Shown here piece after piece: positions 8,035 through 16,871 of a stretch of DNA of 64,000 nt. The stretch comes from Chitinolyticbacter albus. GTDB taxonomy: Bacteria > Pseudomonadota > Gammaproteobacteria > Burkholderiales > Chitinibacteraceae. The translations under genes and the position numbers were made by a program. The notes under the pieces are model-generated. The model searched no databases. It was not told the DNA's origin and saw only the letters and a program-made list of their open reading frames with translations. The DNA lies in NCBI RefSeq assembly GCF_024437655.1, contig NZ_JANBVF010000019.1:32644-96643 (forward strand), in the 5' to 3' direction. How positions within the stretch are numbered: the stretch's first letter is position 1; every line of letters starts with the position of its first letter.

Positions 8035-8475
8035 ATGTCCTTTCTATCGCTCAACCCTGACAACATCGTCAACTACGCCGCGCTCTATTGCGCCGTCTTC
8101 AACGCACCGCCCTGGCACGACGGCTGGAGCGAAACCGCCGCGCGCGAGCGGTTGCTGCACTTCTCCCGCTTCCCGCGCTTTGCCGGGCTGGCGCTGCACG
8201 ATGGCGATACCCCGATCGCGCTCGCCTTCGGCTGGGGCGAGCGCTGGATAGCTCACTGGAGTTTTCACCTGAAGGAGCTCTGCGTGGCACCGCAGTTGCA
8301 GGGACAAGGCCACGGGCAGCAGCTGCTGGCCGAGTTCGAGCGCCAGCTCGCCGAGGCGGGCTATGGCGAAACCTTTTTGCTCACCGGCGCTACCGTGCCG
8401 GCGCGTGCCTTCTACGAGCGCAACGGCTACCGGGCACAGGATCAGGTGGTGATGGGCAAGCCACTGCCGGCCTGA
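8035..8475 (+). CDS. GNAT-family N-acetyltransferase
   Basis: The 146-residue cytosolic protein has a standard GNAT core: HLKELCVAPQLQGQGHGQQLL contains the acetyl-CoA loop Q-G-x-G-H-G, and PARAFYERNGY is the motif-B helix. The target is unknown. It starts 33 nt after the preceding DUF2867-type gene on the same strand and could be co-transcribed with it. It converges on the MaoC-like gene at 8509. Confidence 0.8.
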   Translation: MSFLSLNPDNIVNYAALYCAVFNAPPWHDGWSETAARERLLHFSRFPRFAGLALHDGDTPIALAFGWGERWIAHWSFHLKELCVAPQLQGQGHGQQLLAEFERQLAEAGYGETFLLTGATVPARAFYERNGYRAQDQVVMGKPLPA

Positions 8476-8508
8476 GCGGGCGACTCACGCCCGACCAGGA
8501 CGGCAGCT

Positions 8509-8925
8509 TCAATCATGCCTGGGCACCCAGATCAGCGCTTCGCCATCGAGCACCGGCTCGCCGCGTACCGAGCAGACAGTCTTGATCCGCACCCGCTGCT
8601 TCTCCGGGAATAGCTCGATCACTTCGGCGGTCGCGCTCACCGTCTCGCCGATATGCACCGGCTTCAAAAAGCGCAGGCTTTGCGACATGTAGATGCAGCC
8701 GGGGCCCGGCAGCTTCATGCCGATCACCGAAGACAGCATGCTGGCGGTGAGCATGCCGTGCACCACCCGCGCACCGAAGCGCGTTTCGGCCGCGAACTCG
8801 GCATCGATGTGCATCGGGTTGTTGTCGCCGGTTAGGCCGGCGAACAGCACGACATCGGTCTCGGTCAAGGTCTTGCGGTATTCGGCGGTCAGGCCGATCG
8901 TCAGTTCTTCAAAAGAATAAGGCAT
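8509..8925 (-). CDS. MaoC-like (R)-specific enoyl-CoA hydratase
   Basis: The 138-residue hot-dog fold protein carries the (R)-hydratase signature FAGLTGDNNPMHID, with catalytic Asp34 and His39, and the following GARVVHGML segment. Family members hydrate trans-2-enoyl-CoA to (R)-3-hydroxyacyl-CoA, often feeding polyhydroxyalkanoate synthesis; no PHA gene is adjacent, so the pathway is unproven. GGAG 6 nt before ATG 8925 decides the start over an upstream in-frame start at 8967. Confidence 0.85.
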   Translation of the reverse strand: MPYSFEELTIGLTAEYRKTLTETDVVLFAGLTGDNNPMHIDAEFAAETRFGARVVHGMLTASMLSSVIGMKLPGPGCIYMSQSLRFLKPVHIGETVSATAEVIELFPEKQRVRIKTVCSVRGEPVLDGEALIWVPRHD

Positions 8926-9237
8926 GAAAGGCTCCGTTCTGGATCGCCTTCCGAGCATATGCTGCAATGCAGCAACTAGCTACCTTCCCTTCCTGACCTC
9001 GATCAAACTTGAGCCCGGCAAGTGCCAAAAATAGTTACGGTAATCCGGCTCGACGACTAGCGCTTGAATCCGGACCCCTTCCTCGCCACAATGTGCGCAG
9101 GCCCGTGCAGCCTGCCGCTTGCGCCCGTCCGGGATGGTGAATGCACGCACACTTCACACTCCGATCCGTTGCCCCGCGAACGTTTCGGTAATGCAAGCAC
9201 CGACCGTACGACGTTCGCTCCTGCATAGGATCTTGCC
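8926..9237. other. Divergent intergenic region
   Basis: This 312-base stretch separates the MaoC-like gene (minus) from the glyoxalase-related gene (plus). It holds one small hairpin, TGCTGCAATGCAGCA at 8960-8974 (5-6 bp stem, 3-nt loop), close to the MaoC-like promoter region. No gene or clear sigma-70 box was found. Confidence 0.4.
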
Positions 9238-9957
9238 ATGCGTACTTTTCGCGACGCCAAATTACTGGCGAAGTCGCTGCGCGCCGGCCTTGCGCGCAAA
9301 GCCATTGAACTCAGCCACGGTGAATGCCTGGACCTCGTCGCCCAGCAATTCGAATGCGACAACTGGAACGTGCTGTCTGCCAAAATCGAGGCCGAAAGCC
9401 AGCCCGATGCGCGGCAGACGCTGCCCATCCCGCAAGGCTGGGTCCGGGCCGGCTCACGCCCTGATCTTTACCTGATGGGGCTCGACACCGCCGTGCGCCA
9501 TCACGATCGCCCGACTGCCGTGATCCGCTGCGTGCTGCGCGAGGAAGCCGCCCGCATCTACGACAAAGACCCCGGCTTCGGCACGTTGATGCAGACCATC
9601 AAGGCGCAGCCCTACCGTGGCCAACGCTTGCGATTGCGCGCTGCGCTGCGCACCGAGGCGGCGCGGTCCGTGCAAATGTGGTTGCGCATCGACAGCAAGT
9701 TCACCCGGGGCATCCGCTTCGACAACATGGACAACCGGCCGCTGCGTGGCAGCCACGAATGGACCACGGTGGACATCGTGCTGCAGGTGCCGGAGGAGGC
9801 CGAACAAGTCAGCTATGGCTTCTTCGTCACTGGCACCGGCGCTGCCTGGGCCAGCGGTTTCGCACTGGAAGTGGTGGACCGCGATGTTGAGGAAACCGGC
9901 AGCGCTGCGGTACAAGTGCTCGAAGTGCCGACCAACCTCGACTTCAGTCTTGCCTGA
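9238..9957 (+). CDS. Glyoxalase-related N-terminal domain protein
   Basis: The 239-residue protein begins with a segment typical of a glyoxalase-related domain found at the start of many proteobacterial proteins (FRDAKLLAKSLRAGL, then HGECLDLVAQQF and DNWNVLSAKIE, residues 3-52). The remaining 185 residues look like a beta-sandwich of unknown role, with conserved-looking FDNMDNRPLRGSHEW and SYGFFVTGTGAAW. Some homologues are annotated as regulators; nothing here shows DNA binding. Its 3' end overlaps the opposing gene at 9944 by 14 bases. Confidence 0.6.
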   Translation: MRTFRDAKLLAKSLRAGLARKAIELSHGECLDLVAQQFECDNWNVLSAKIEAESQPDARQTLPIPQGWVRAGSRPDLYLMGLDTAVRHHDRPTAVIRCVLREEAARIYDKDPGFGTLMQTIKAQPYRGQRLRLRAALRTEAARSVQMWLRIDSKFTRGIRFDNMDNRPLRGSHEWTTVDIVLQVPEEAEQVSYGFFVTGTGAAWASGFALEVVDRDVEETGSAAVQVLEVPTNLDFSLA

Positions 9958-10261
9958 GTAGCAACGAAGTGCCGCCATTCCAGCGGCGGCACGCACCGAA
10001 GAAGCTATTGCACTGCGGCTCGCACAGCGCCATCAGCACCTGCGCGAGCCGCGTCTCTATGAAGGCGGCGAGGCTTGCCCGGCAGCCCGCTTCGTCGTGC
10101 CAGTGGATCAGGTCGATGCCGTCCCGCCCTGCGCGGAACAGCTGGTAGCCGGCAAAGCCGGGTTGCGCCCGTAGCCAGGCGATCATCTCATCGATCAGCG
10201 CTTCGAAATGGTCGACCTCGGTTGCGGCAAGCAAGCGGAACTGCACGATCTGGCTGAACAT
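9944..10261 (-). CDS. Antibiotic-biosynthesis-monooxygenase-like small protein
   Basis: The 105-residue product has the look of a dimeric alpha-beta barrel: an N-terminal strand FSQIVQFRLL, helix DHFEALIDEMIAWLRAQPGF, strand GYQLFRAG, and DLIHWHDEAGCRAS. Such proteins include heme-degrading and quinone-modifying monooxygenases and simple binding proteins; the activity here is unknown. GGAGG 5 nt before ATG 10261 supports this start. Its upstream region coincides with the metE terminator, so it may receive read-through from metE. Confidence 0.6.
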   Translation of the reverse strand: MFSQIVQFRLLAATEVDHFEALIDEMIAWLRAQPGFAGYQLFRAGRDGIDLIHWHDEAGCRASLAAFIETRLAQVLMALCEPQCNSFFGACRRWNGGTSLLLRQD

Positions 10262-10287
10262 CAGGCCTCCAGTCATCAACAGAAAAG

Positions 10288-10312
10288 GAAAACCCGGCAT
10301 CGCCGGGTTTTC
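10288..10312 (-). terminator. Rho-independent terminator downstream of metE
   Basis: GAAAACCCGGC (10288-10298), loop ATC, GCCGGGTTTTC (10302-10312) give an 11-bp stem. Read on the minus strand the 3' arm ends GGGTTTTCCTTTT, a U-rich tail. It follows the 143-bp repeat B and ends the metE transcript. Confidence 0.8.
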
Positions 10313-10330
10313 TTCGATTTGCTGCTTGGA

Positions 10331-10473
10331 GCGGCTGACAAAACCCAGCGCAGCGGTTCTGGCTGACGCGCGAAACGTCCTGAACGGCGATGAACCGGAC
10401 TTCCCTCTGTCGCAGACAGTACAAGGTGTACGCCAAGTGAGCGCGACGTAGCCAGAAGGGTTTTGTCAGCCGC
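10331..10473 (-). repeat. 143-bp terminally inverted repeat element, copy B (after metE)
   Basis: GCGGCTGACAAAACCC (10331-10346) and GGGTTTTGTCAGCCGC (10458-10473) are perfect 16-bp inverted termini. The interior matches copy A at 6295-6436 in reverse complement. The element begins 2 nt after the metE stop and is followed by the terminator at 10288-10312. Both copies thus lie in the same place and orientation with respect to a gene's 3' end. Confidence 0.85.
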
Positions 10474-10475
10474 GC

Positions 10476-12821
10476 TTAGTGGCAGCTGCAGGCGCCGCTG
10501 CCATGCACCGGTGTGTAGACCTGCGCCGCCGCGACCACCAGCTTGCGGCCCTCGGCCAACGCGGCGCGTGCTTCGCGGGTGGCGGCCAGCATGTTGGTAA
10601 GCGCCGCCTCGGTTTCCGGCCAGCCGCGGGTCTTCAGGCCGCAATCCGGGTTGATCCACAGACGCTCCGCCGGCACCACGTCCAGCGCCTTGGCGATCAG
10701 CCGCAGCATCTCGGCCACCGGCGGCACGCGCGGGCTGTGGATGTCGTACACACCCGGGCCGATCTCGTTCGGATAGTGGAAGGTACCAAAGGCTTCGAGC
10801 AGTTCCATGTCCGAGCGGCTGGTCTCGATGGTGATCACGTCGGCGTCCATCGCAGCGATTGCCGGCAAGATGTCGTTGAACTCCGAATAGCACATGTGGG
10901 TGTGGATCTGCGTGCTGTCGACCACGCCCGATGCCGACACGCGGAAGGCACGGCCCGCCCATTCCAGATAGGCATCCCAGTCGCCGCGCTTGAGCGGTAG
11001 GCCTTCGCGGAACGCTGGTTCGTCGATCTGGATGACCTTGATGCCCGCCTGTTCCAGCTCAACCACCTCGTCGCGGATCGCCAACGCGATCTGCAGGCAG
11101 GTCTGCTCGCGCGGCTGGTCATCTCGCACGAACGACCACTGCAGGATGGTCACCGGGCCGGTCAGCATGCCCTTCATCGGCTTGGTGGTGAGCGATTGCG
11201 CGTAGCGGCTCCACGCCACCGTCATCGCCTTCGGGCGCGATACATCGCCGAAGATGATGGGCGGCTTCACGCAGCGGCTGCCGTAGCTCTGCACCCAGCC
11301 GAAGCGGGTGAAGGTGAAGCCGGCCAGTTGCTCGCCGAAGTACTCGACCATGTCGTTGCGCTCGGCTTCGCCATGCACTGGCACGTCCAGCCCCAGCGCC
11401 TCCTGCTGCTCGACCACCAGCCGAATCTCGGTCTGCATTGCGGCGATGTAGTCGGCCTCGGGCAATTCGCCGCGCTTGAAGGCGGCACGGGCGGTGCGGA
11501 TTTCCTTCGTTTGCGGGAAGGAGCCGATGGTGGTGGTCGGCAGCGGCGGCAGCTTGAGCCAGGCATGCTGCTGCTCGGCACGTTGCGGATAGGCGCTGGC
11601 GCGTTGTGCGTCGTCGGACGTCAACGCGGCGACGCGGGCCTTCACCGCCAAGTTGTGGATGCGGCGCGAAGTCAGCCGGCTCTTGACGACGACATCGCTG
11701 GCGGCGAGCTGCGCGGCCACAGCGGCGCGCCCCTGCTCCAGCGCGGTCTTGAGCAGCGCCACTTCGCCGAGCTTCTGCTTGGCGAAGGCCAGCCACGACT
11801 TGAGTTCGCCATCGAGCGCGTCCTCAGAGTCCAGGTCGACCGGGCTGTGCAGCAAGGAGCAGCTCGAGGCCACCCACAGCCGCTCGCCGAGCCGCGCCTG
11901 GGCCGCTTCCAGCGTGACCAGCTTGGTGGAAAGATCGGCCGCCCAGATGTTGCGACCGTCGATCACGCCGGCGGACAGGATCTTATCCTGCGGCCATAGC
12001 GCGAGCAGCGCATCGAGCTGTTCGGGCGCGCGCACCAGATCGATATGCACCCCCGCCACCGGCAGCTGGGCCAGCAACTCGGCATGCGTGGCCACGCTGT
12101 CGAAATAGGTGGCAAGCAGCAGCTTCACGCCACCTTGTGCCAGCTCGCGATACACCGGCTCGAACGCAGCAAGCCAGGTCGGTTCCAGCGCCAGGCCGAG
12201 GATGGGCTCGTCGATTTGCAGCCAGTCGACGCCCAGCGCGGCCAGCTTGGCCAGGATGCGGCGATAGGCCGGCAATACGCGACCGATCAGGCCGAGCTTA
12301 TCGAGGCTGGGCGACTTGGCCTTGGCGAGATGCAGGAAGGATAGCGGCCCGAGCAGCACCGGCTTAACCTTGTGGCCCTGGGCCAGCGCTTCCTGCACCT
12401 CATGGAAGAACCAGTCCACGCCGCCGTCGAAGCGGGTGTGGTCATCCAGCTCCGGCACGAGGTAGTGGTAGTTGGTATCGAACCACTTGGTCATTTCCAG
12501 CGCCGGCTGGCCGGCGTTGCCGCGTGCCAGTTCGAAGTACTGCTTCAGCGTGAGCGTACCGGCGTCGAAACCGAAGCGGCTGGGCAAGGCGCCTAGCAGC
12601 GCAGCGGTACCCAGCACCTGGTCGTACCAGGCGAAATCACCGACGCTGACAAAGTCGAGCCCGGCGTTCTTCTGCCATTGCCAGTGGCGGCGGCGCAGCG
12701 TGCTGCCGACGGCAGCAAGCTCGGTCTCGGCGATCTCGCCACGCCAGTATGCCTCCACGGCAAGCTTCAGCTCGCGCTGGCCACCGATGCGCGGGAAGCC
12801 CAGTACATGAGCAATAGTCAT
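10476..12821 (-). CDS. metE: Cobalamin-independent methionine synthase
   Basis: MetE moves a methyl group from 5-methyltetrahydropteroyltri-L-glutamate to homocysteine, the last step of methionine synthesis. The 781-residue protein has the N-terminal [12 protein letters not shown] and the C-terminal catalytic barrel with zinc ligands His642 and Cys644 ([10 protein letters not shown]) and Cys727 (NPDCGLKTR), close to E. coli numbering. GGAG 6 nt before ATG 12821 selects this start over an in-frame ATG at 12833. It is divergent from metR, which in other proteobacteria activates it with homocysteine. The C-terminus ends in a short Cys/His-containing tail (SGACSCH). Confidence 0.96.
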   Translation of the reverse strand: MTIAHVLGFPRIGGQRELKLAVEAYWRGEIAETELAAVGSTLRRRHWQWQKNAGLDFVSVGDFAWYDQVLGTAALLGALPSRFGFDAGTLTLKQYFELARGNAGQPALEMTKWFDTNYHYLVPELDDHTRFDGGVDWFFHEVQEALAQGHKVKPVLLGPLSFLHLAKAKSPSLDKLGLIGRVLPAYRRILAKLAALGVDWLQIDEPILGLALEPTWLAAFEPVYRELAQGGVKLLLATYFDSVATHAELLAQLPVAGVHIDLVRAPEQLDALLALWPQDKILSAGVIDGRNIWAADLSTKLVTLEAAQARLGERLWVASSCSLLHSPVDLDSEDALDGELKSWLAFAKQKLGEVALLKTALEQGRAAVAAQLAASDVVVKSRLTSRRIHNLAVKARVAALTSDDAQRASAYPQRAEQQHAWLKLPPLPTTTIGSFPQTKEIRTARAAFKRGELPEADYIAAMQTEIRLVVEQQEALGLDVPVHGEAERNDMVEYFGEQLAGFTFTRFGWVQSYGSRCVKPPIIFGDVSRPKAMTVAWSRYAQSLTTKPMKGMLTGPVTILQWSFVRDDQPREQTCLQIALAIRDEVVELEQAGIKVIQIDEPAFREGLPLKRGDWDAYLEWAGRAFRVSASGVVDSTQIHTHMCYSEFNDILPAIAAMDADVITIETSRSDMELLEAFGTFHYPNEIGPGVYDIHSPRVPPVAEMLRLIAKALDVVPAERLWINPDCGLKTRGWPETEAALTNMLAATREARAALAEGRKLVVAAAQVYTPVHGSGACSCH

Positions 12822-12842
12822 TGCAATCTCCATATTCCATGA

Positions 12843-12888
12843 ATGTGTTTTGCATCATCCGCATCGAACACATATGATTCAAACTCAT
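12843..12888. promoter_or_regulatory. Candidate MetR operators in the metE-metR intergenic region
   Basis: Two inverted repeats lie in the 97-base gap: ATGTGTT (12843-12849) with AACACAT (12867-12873), and ATGA-N7-TCAT (12874-12888). The MetR consensus TGAA-N5-TTCA known from enterics is not present exactly. LysR-type regulators usually bind such interrupted palindromes between divergent genes, so these are the best local candidates; the assignment is inference. Confidence 0.4.
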
Positions 12889-12918
12889 TCTTTTCACGAT
12901 CAGCATGAGAGATATTCA

Positions 12919-13842
12919 ATGCAATCATTGCTGGAACTGCGCCATCTGAAAACACTGCTCGCCATCCGCGAGGCGGGCAGCCTGACCCGTGCCGCGGAAC
13001 GCCTGTATCTGACGCAATCGGCGCTGTCGCACCAGATCCGGCTACTGGAGGAGCACTACGGCTTGCCGCTGTTCGTGCGCAAACAGCCACTCAAGCTCTC
13101 GCCCGCCGGGGAAAAGCTGGTGCAGCTCGCCAGCGAGGTGCTGCCACGCGTAGCAGCCAGCGAGCGCGACATCGCCAAGCTGCGCGAGGGCGAGGCCGGC
13201 AGCCTGCGCATTGCCGTGGAATGCCACACCTGCTTCGACTGGCTGATGCCGGCGATGGACACCTTTCGCGAGCGCTGGCCGGAGGTGGAGCTCGACATTG
13301 TCTCCGGCTTTCATGCCGACCCGGTCGGGCTGATCTTCGAAGACCGTGCCGATCTCGCCATCGTGTCCGAGCGCGAGGACGAAGCGCGTATCGCCCATTT
13401 CCCGCTGTTCGCCTACGACATGGTCGCCCTCGTCGCCCGCGATCATCCGCTGGCCGACAAGCCGGTGCTGGAAGCCACCGACTTCGCCGACGAGACGCTG
13501 ATCACCTACCCGGTGCCGGACGACATGCTGGATCTGGTGCGCAAGGTGCTGCGTCCTGCCGGCGTGAACCCGAAGCGCCGCACCACCGAGTTGACGGTGG
13601 CCATGCTGCAGCTGGTGGCCAGCCGCCGTGGCATCGCCGCACTACCGCGCTGGAGCGTGCAGCACTATCTGGAGCGCGGCTACATCGTCGCCAAGCCGAT
13701 CACCACCGCGGGGCTCACTTCCGAGCTCTACGCCGCCGTGCCGCAAGAACGCGCCGACACCGCCTACCTCACCGAGTTCGTCGCGATCACCCGCGAAGTG
13801 AGCCTCGCCAGCCTGCCCGGCATCCAGCTGATCACCGTGTGA
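12919..13842 (+). CDS. metR: LysR-type transcriptional activator of methionine genes
   Basis: The 307-residue protein has the LysR winged helix at residues 1-60 (LRHLKTLLAIREAGSLTRAA, then LTQSALSHQIRLLE) and a periplasmic-binding-like effector domain beginning near residue 90 (SLRIAVECHTCFDWLMP, as in MetR). It is divergent from metE, the classical arrangement, and should bind the shared 97-base gap with homocysteine as co-activator. ATG 12919 is chosen because the 23 residues upstream in the longer frame overlap the operator region and lack LysR similarity. Confidence 0.93.
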   Translation: MQSLLELRHLKTLLAIREAGSLTRAAERLYLTQSALSHQIRLLEEHYGLPLFVRKQPLKLSPAGEKLVQLASEVLPRVAASERDIAKLREGEAGSLRIAVECHTCFDWLMPAMDTFRERWPEVELDIVSGFHADPVGLIFEDRADLAIVSEREDEARIAHFPLFAYDMVALVARDHPLADKPVLEATDFADETLITYPVPDDMLDLVRKVLRPAGVNPKRRTTELTVAMLQLVASRRGIAALPRWSVQHYLERGYIVAKPITTAGLTSELYAAVPQERADTAYLTEFVAITREVSLASLPGIQLITV

Positions 13843-13958
13843 GGCACTGCCGCAAGCCATGGCGGCAACGGCAAGTTTTGCCGCCCGTCTCATCCGCTTG
13901 CCGTATCGCCCGGTGGCGACTCGCTGATTTGCGCCCGGCTTAGGACGTTGCTTTCACA

Positions 13959-13977
13959 CGATCAGCCCGGCTGATCG
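13959..13977. promoter_or_regulatory. 19-bp palindrome about 100 bp upstream of the flagellin sigma-54 promoter
   Basis: CGATCAGCCCGGCTGATCG is a palindrome with 9-bp arms around one central base. Its centre is about 90 bp before the -24 element at 14058, the usual distance of an upstream activator site for a sigma-54 enhancer-binding protein such as FleQ/FlrC. A smaller inverted repeat, CCGACG-N5-CGTCGG, lies at 14028-14044. The alternative reading is a terminator for metR, but no T-run follows. Confidence 0.4.
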
Positions 13978-14056
13978 ACTGCCAAGGCAGGCTGGGCGCG
14001 CATTTGCCGCTCTGCCTGCTTGCAGCACCGACGCTCATCGTCGGGCCCGTAAGCTC

Positions 14057-14073
14057 CTGGCATGGCTTTTGCA
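14057..14073 (+). promoter_or_regulatory. Sigma-54 (RpoN) promoter of the flagellin gene
   Basis: CTGGCATGGCTTTTGCA contains the -24 TGGCA and -12 TTGCA boxes with the required ten bases between GG (14059-14060) and GC (14071-14072). It lies 109 nt before the flagellin start codon, predicting a 5' leader of roughly 95 nt. Sigma-54 control of flagellin is less common than sigma-28 control but is known in several Gram-negatives. The rest of the 339-base gap holds the palindromes listed separately and no gene. Confidence 0.7.
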
Positions 14074-14181
14074 TGACCTCTCGCGCAATGGGCGGCCCGC
14101 ATGGCGTGGCTGCCGAATCGGGCACGGCGCGTGGCGTCGGCCGACAGACGGACCGTCGCTGGCCCGCCAAGGAGAACCGTG

Positions 14182-15795
14182 ATGCAAGTCATCAACACCA
14201 ACATTCCATCGCTGAATGCGCAACGCAACCTCGACAAGAGCCAGGGTGACCTGAATCAATCGCTGCAGCGCCTGTCATCCGGCTTGCGTATCAACAGCGC
14301 CAAAGACGATGCCGCAGGGCTTGCGATCTCGGAGCGCATGACCAGCCAGATCCGCGGCTCCACCCAGGCGCAGCGCAATGCCAATGACGGCATCTCGCTG
14401 GCGCAGACCGGCGAAGGCGCACTGGCCCAGATGGGCGATATCCTGCAGCGCATTCGCGAATTGGCGGTGCAATCGGGCAACGCCACCAACTCGGCGGGCG
14501 ATCGCGAAGCGATCAACGCCGAAGTCAGCCAGCTCACCAGCGAGCTGGAGCGTTTCGCCCAGACCACGCAGTTCAACGGCCAGAAGCTGTTCGACGGCAC
14601 TTTCACCGCTGCCGTCTACCAGATCGGTGCCAACACCAACGAGACCATACTCGCCACCACCACCAATCTGCGTACCAACCAGTACGGCAGCTATCAGATC
14701 GGCGCAGGCAATGGCACCGGTGCCAAGACCATCAGCAATGTGCTGACCTCGGGCAGCACCTTCGCGCCTGGCGCCAGTGGCATCGTGAACGCAGCGGGGG
14801 TCGCCGTTGCCGCCTCGGGCACCTTCAGCATCAACGGCATTTCGATCTCGGTCGACGACACCGACATGGCACGCGAGATCGCCGCCAAGATCAACCAGGC
14901 CGGCACCGGCGTGAAAGCCAGCGCCCGCACCGAGACCGTGGTGTCGATGGGCAGCGGCACCTTCTCGCTGGCACTCGCCTCCAAGAGCAGCACCTTCCAG
15001 TCGGTGACGTTCAATGTCGACGACAGCAACAACAACGGCAGCATCGATGCCGACGAATACGCGCAGGCGGTTTCCGCGTTCAATTCCAAATCGTCGCAGA
15101 CCGGCGTGACCGCGCAGGTGGAAACCTTCACCGACACCACCGGCACCACGCGCTATGGCGTGAAGCTGGTGGCCGAGGACGGCTCCAATATCGCGCTGAG
15201 CTCGGCCAGTGGCATCGCCAGCGGCATCGGCGGCTCGATGGAGGTCTGGAACTACGACACGGCGTCGTCGAGCGGGCTCTCACAGCGCCTGGCCAGCGGT
15301 GTCGTCTTTAGCGCCGGAAGTACCGGTTCGGCCTACTTCGCTGGCCAGGTCGTGCTGAACGCAGCGGAATCGTATTCGATCACCACCGACACGGCGGCCT
15401 TCACGTCCGGCGTGTTCTTCACCGCAGTGGATGGCACCTCGGTGTTCGGGTCGGGCATGTCCTTCCAGGCCGATCTCAAGACCGTGGAAACGCTGGATGT
15501 ATCGACGGTGGAAAATGCCACCCAGGCGCTACGCATCGTCGATGACGCGCTGACCGCGATCAACGACCAGCGCGCCAAGTTCGGTGCCCTGCAAAGCCGC
15601 TTCTCCGCGACCATCGCCAACCTCGCGACGACGACCGAGAACCTCTCGGCCGCCCGTAGCCGGATACGCGATACGGACTTCGCCGCCGAGACCGCCAACC
15701 TCACGCGGGGCCAGATCCTGCAACAGGCGGGCACCGCGATGCTGGCACAGGCCAACCAACTACCTCAGCAAGTACTGAGCCTGCTGCAAGGCTGA
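14182..15795 (+). CDS. fliC: Flagellin
   Basis: The 537-residue flagellin has the conserved N-terminal D0/D1 region ([37 protein letters not shown]) and C-terminal D1/D0 region ([19 protein letters not shown] to QQVLSLLQG), which polymerise into the filament. Residues about 180-440 form a large surface-exposed insert, rich in Ser/Thr/Gly. Within it residues 281-292 ([12 protein letters not shown]) match a canonical EF-hand calcium loop. An AAGGAG site precedes ATG 14182; the longer frame from 14101 is not used. It is flanked by a sigma-54 promoter and a terminator, so it is monocistronic. Confidence 0.95.
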   Translation: MQVINTNIPSLNAQRNLDKSQGDLNQSLQRLSSGLRINSAKDDAAGLAISERMTSQIRGSTQAQRNANDGISLAQTGEGALAQMGDILQRIRELAVQSGNATNSAGDREAINAEVSQLTSELERFAQTTQFNGQKLFDGTFTAAVYQIGANTNETILATTTNLRTNQYGSYQIGAGNGTGAKTISNVLTSGSTFAPGASGIVNAAGVAVAASGTFSINGISISVDDTDMAREIAAKINQAGTGVKASARTETVVSMGSGTFSLALASKSSTFQSVTFNVDDSNNNGSIDADEYAQAVSAFNSKSSQTGVTAQVETFTDTTGTTRYGVKLVAEDGSNIALSSASGIASGIGGSMEVWNYDTASSSGLSQRLASGVVFSAGSTGSAYFAGQVVLNAAESYSITTDTAAFTSGVFFTAVDGTSVFGSGMSFQADLKTVETLDVSTVENATQALRIVDDALTAINDQRAKFGALQSRFSATIANLATTTENLSAARSRIRDTDFAAETANLTRGQILQQAGTAMLAQANQLPQQVLSLLQG

Positions 15796-15814
15796 TCTCA
15801 CGCACCAACGCAGC

Positions 15815-15843
15815 AAGGGGCGGCCACTCGGCCGCCCCTTTTT
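15815..15843 (+). terminator. Rho-independent terminator after flagellin
   Basis: GGGGCGGCC-ACTC-GGCCGCCCC followed by TTTTT, starting 20 nt after the stop, is a strong 9-bp GC stem with a T-run. Confidence 0.92.
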
Positions 15844-15933
15844 CATTGAATGCCGCATGAAGGCGGCTTTGCCGCTGTTTTCCAATGCGGTGAATGTGCT
15901 AACCTGCCCTTTAATTTCTTACGGATTTTGACG

Positions 15934-16548
15934 ATGGCGAAAGGCAATATCTTCGTGGTCACCGCACCGTCGGGCGCAGGCAAGACCACGCTGGTGGCGG
16001 CGCTGCTGGCTGCAGATCAGAACGTGCAGCTGTCGATCTCGTTCACCACCCGCGCACCGCGTGCCGGCGAGGTGCACGGCAAGGACTACCATTTCGTCGA
16101 ACGCAGCGAATTCGAGCGCATGATCGCCGCGGGTGAATTGCTGGAGTACGCCGAGGTCTACGGCAACTACTACGGCACCTCCAGGACCTGGATCGAATCG
16201 GTCGTCGATAACGGCCGCGACATCCTGCTGGAAATCGACTGGCAAGGTGCGCAGCAGGTCAAGCACATCTTCCCTGACGCCGTCGGCGTGTTCGTGCTGC
16301 CGCCCGCCGTCGAGGTACTGGAAGCGCGCCTGCGCAATCGCGGCAAGGATAGCGAGACCATCATCGCCCAGCGCATGGCCGCAGCGCGTGAGGAAATGAG
16401 CCACTATTCCGAGGCTGATTTCATCATCGTCAACGAGCATATCGACGAAGCGGTACGCGACATCGTCTCGGTGGTACGTGCGATCCGGCTACGCCTGCAT
16501 ACACAGCGCATCCGCCACGGCGCGCTGCTCAACGCGCTCAAGGCCTGA
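15934..16548 (+). CDS. gmk: Guanylate kinase
   Basis: Guanylate kinase phosphorylates GMP to GDP with ATP. The 204-residue product has the P-loop APSGAGKTT (residues 11-19), the GMP-binding [19 protein letters not shown] segment, and the [10 protein letters not shown] strand typical of the family. ATG 15934 is the family start (MAKGNIFVV); the upstream in-frame ATG at 15850 adds an unlikely N-terminus. It heads the gmk-rpoZ-spoT order also found in E. coli, linking GTP metabolism and the stringent response. Confidence 0.96.
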   Translation: MAKGNIFVVTAPSGAGKTTLVAALLAADQNVQLSISFTTRAPRAGEVHGKDYHFVERSEFERMIAAGELLEYAEVYGNYYGTSRTWIESVVDNGRDILLEIDWQGAQQVKHIFPDAVGVFVLPPAVEVLEARLRNRGKDSETIIAQRMAAAREEMSHYSEADFIIVNEHIDEAVRDIVSVVRAIRLRLHTQRIRHGALLNALKA

Positions 16549-16565
16549 GCCTGCCGCCCCTTACG

Positions 16566-16590
16566 CCGCCCCGCCTCGCGGGGCGGTCTG
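16566..16590 (+). terminator. Hairpin between gmk and rpoZ
   Basis: CCGCCCCGC-CTC-GCGGGGCGG (16566-16586) is a 9-bp GC-rich stem ending 18 nt after the gmk stop region, followed by only a short T-containing tract (TCTGCGTTT). It could terminate or attenuate the gmk transcript. An extended -10 box TGGTACACT at 16597-16605 just after it could give rpoZ its own promoter. Confidence 0.5.
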
Positions 16591-16645
16591 CGTTTCTGGT
16601 ACACTCCAGGCTAACTGTTTCTCGTTTCAAGACAAGGATTTTCCC

Positions 16646-16855
16646 ATGGCCCGCGTAACCGTTGATGATTGCCTGCCCCGCATCGAAAACCGCTTCGATC
16701 TGACCCTCGCCGCCGCCTACCGCGCCCGCCAGATTGCCAACGGCTCCACGCCGCAAATCGATGCCCCGGGTCGCGACAAGCCCACCGTGCTTGCCTTGCG
16801 CGAAATCGCCGCTGGCATCATTGGTCGCGACATCCTCACGCGCACCCGGACCTGA
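16646..16855 (+). CDS. rpoZ: RNA polymerase omega subunit
   Basis: The 69-residue product begins [19 protein letters not shown], the conserved omega start, and contains [13 protein letters not shown], the conserved helix that contacts the beta-prime subunit. Omega helps fold and assemble beta-prime and contributes to ppGpp binding. AAGGA at 16634-16638 supports ATG 16646. It is followed 16 nt later by spoT. Confidence 0.95.
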   Translation: MARVTVDDCLPRIENRFDLTLAAAYRARQIANGSTPQIDAPGRDKPTVLALREIAAGIIGRDILTRTRT

Positions 16856-16871
16856 TCACCGGATAGCCGCC

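Noticed and set aside
10188..10436. Short protein conserved between the argC- and metE-side repeats
   Set aside because: The matching peptide stretch comes from the repeat DNA itself, with no shared start or ribosome site.
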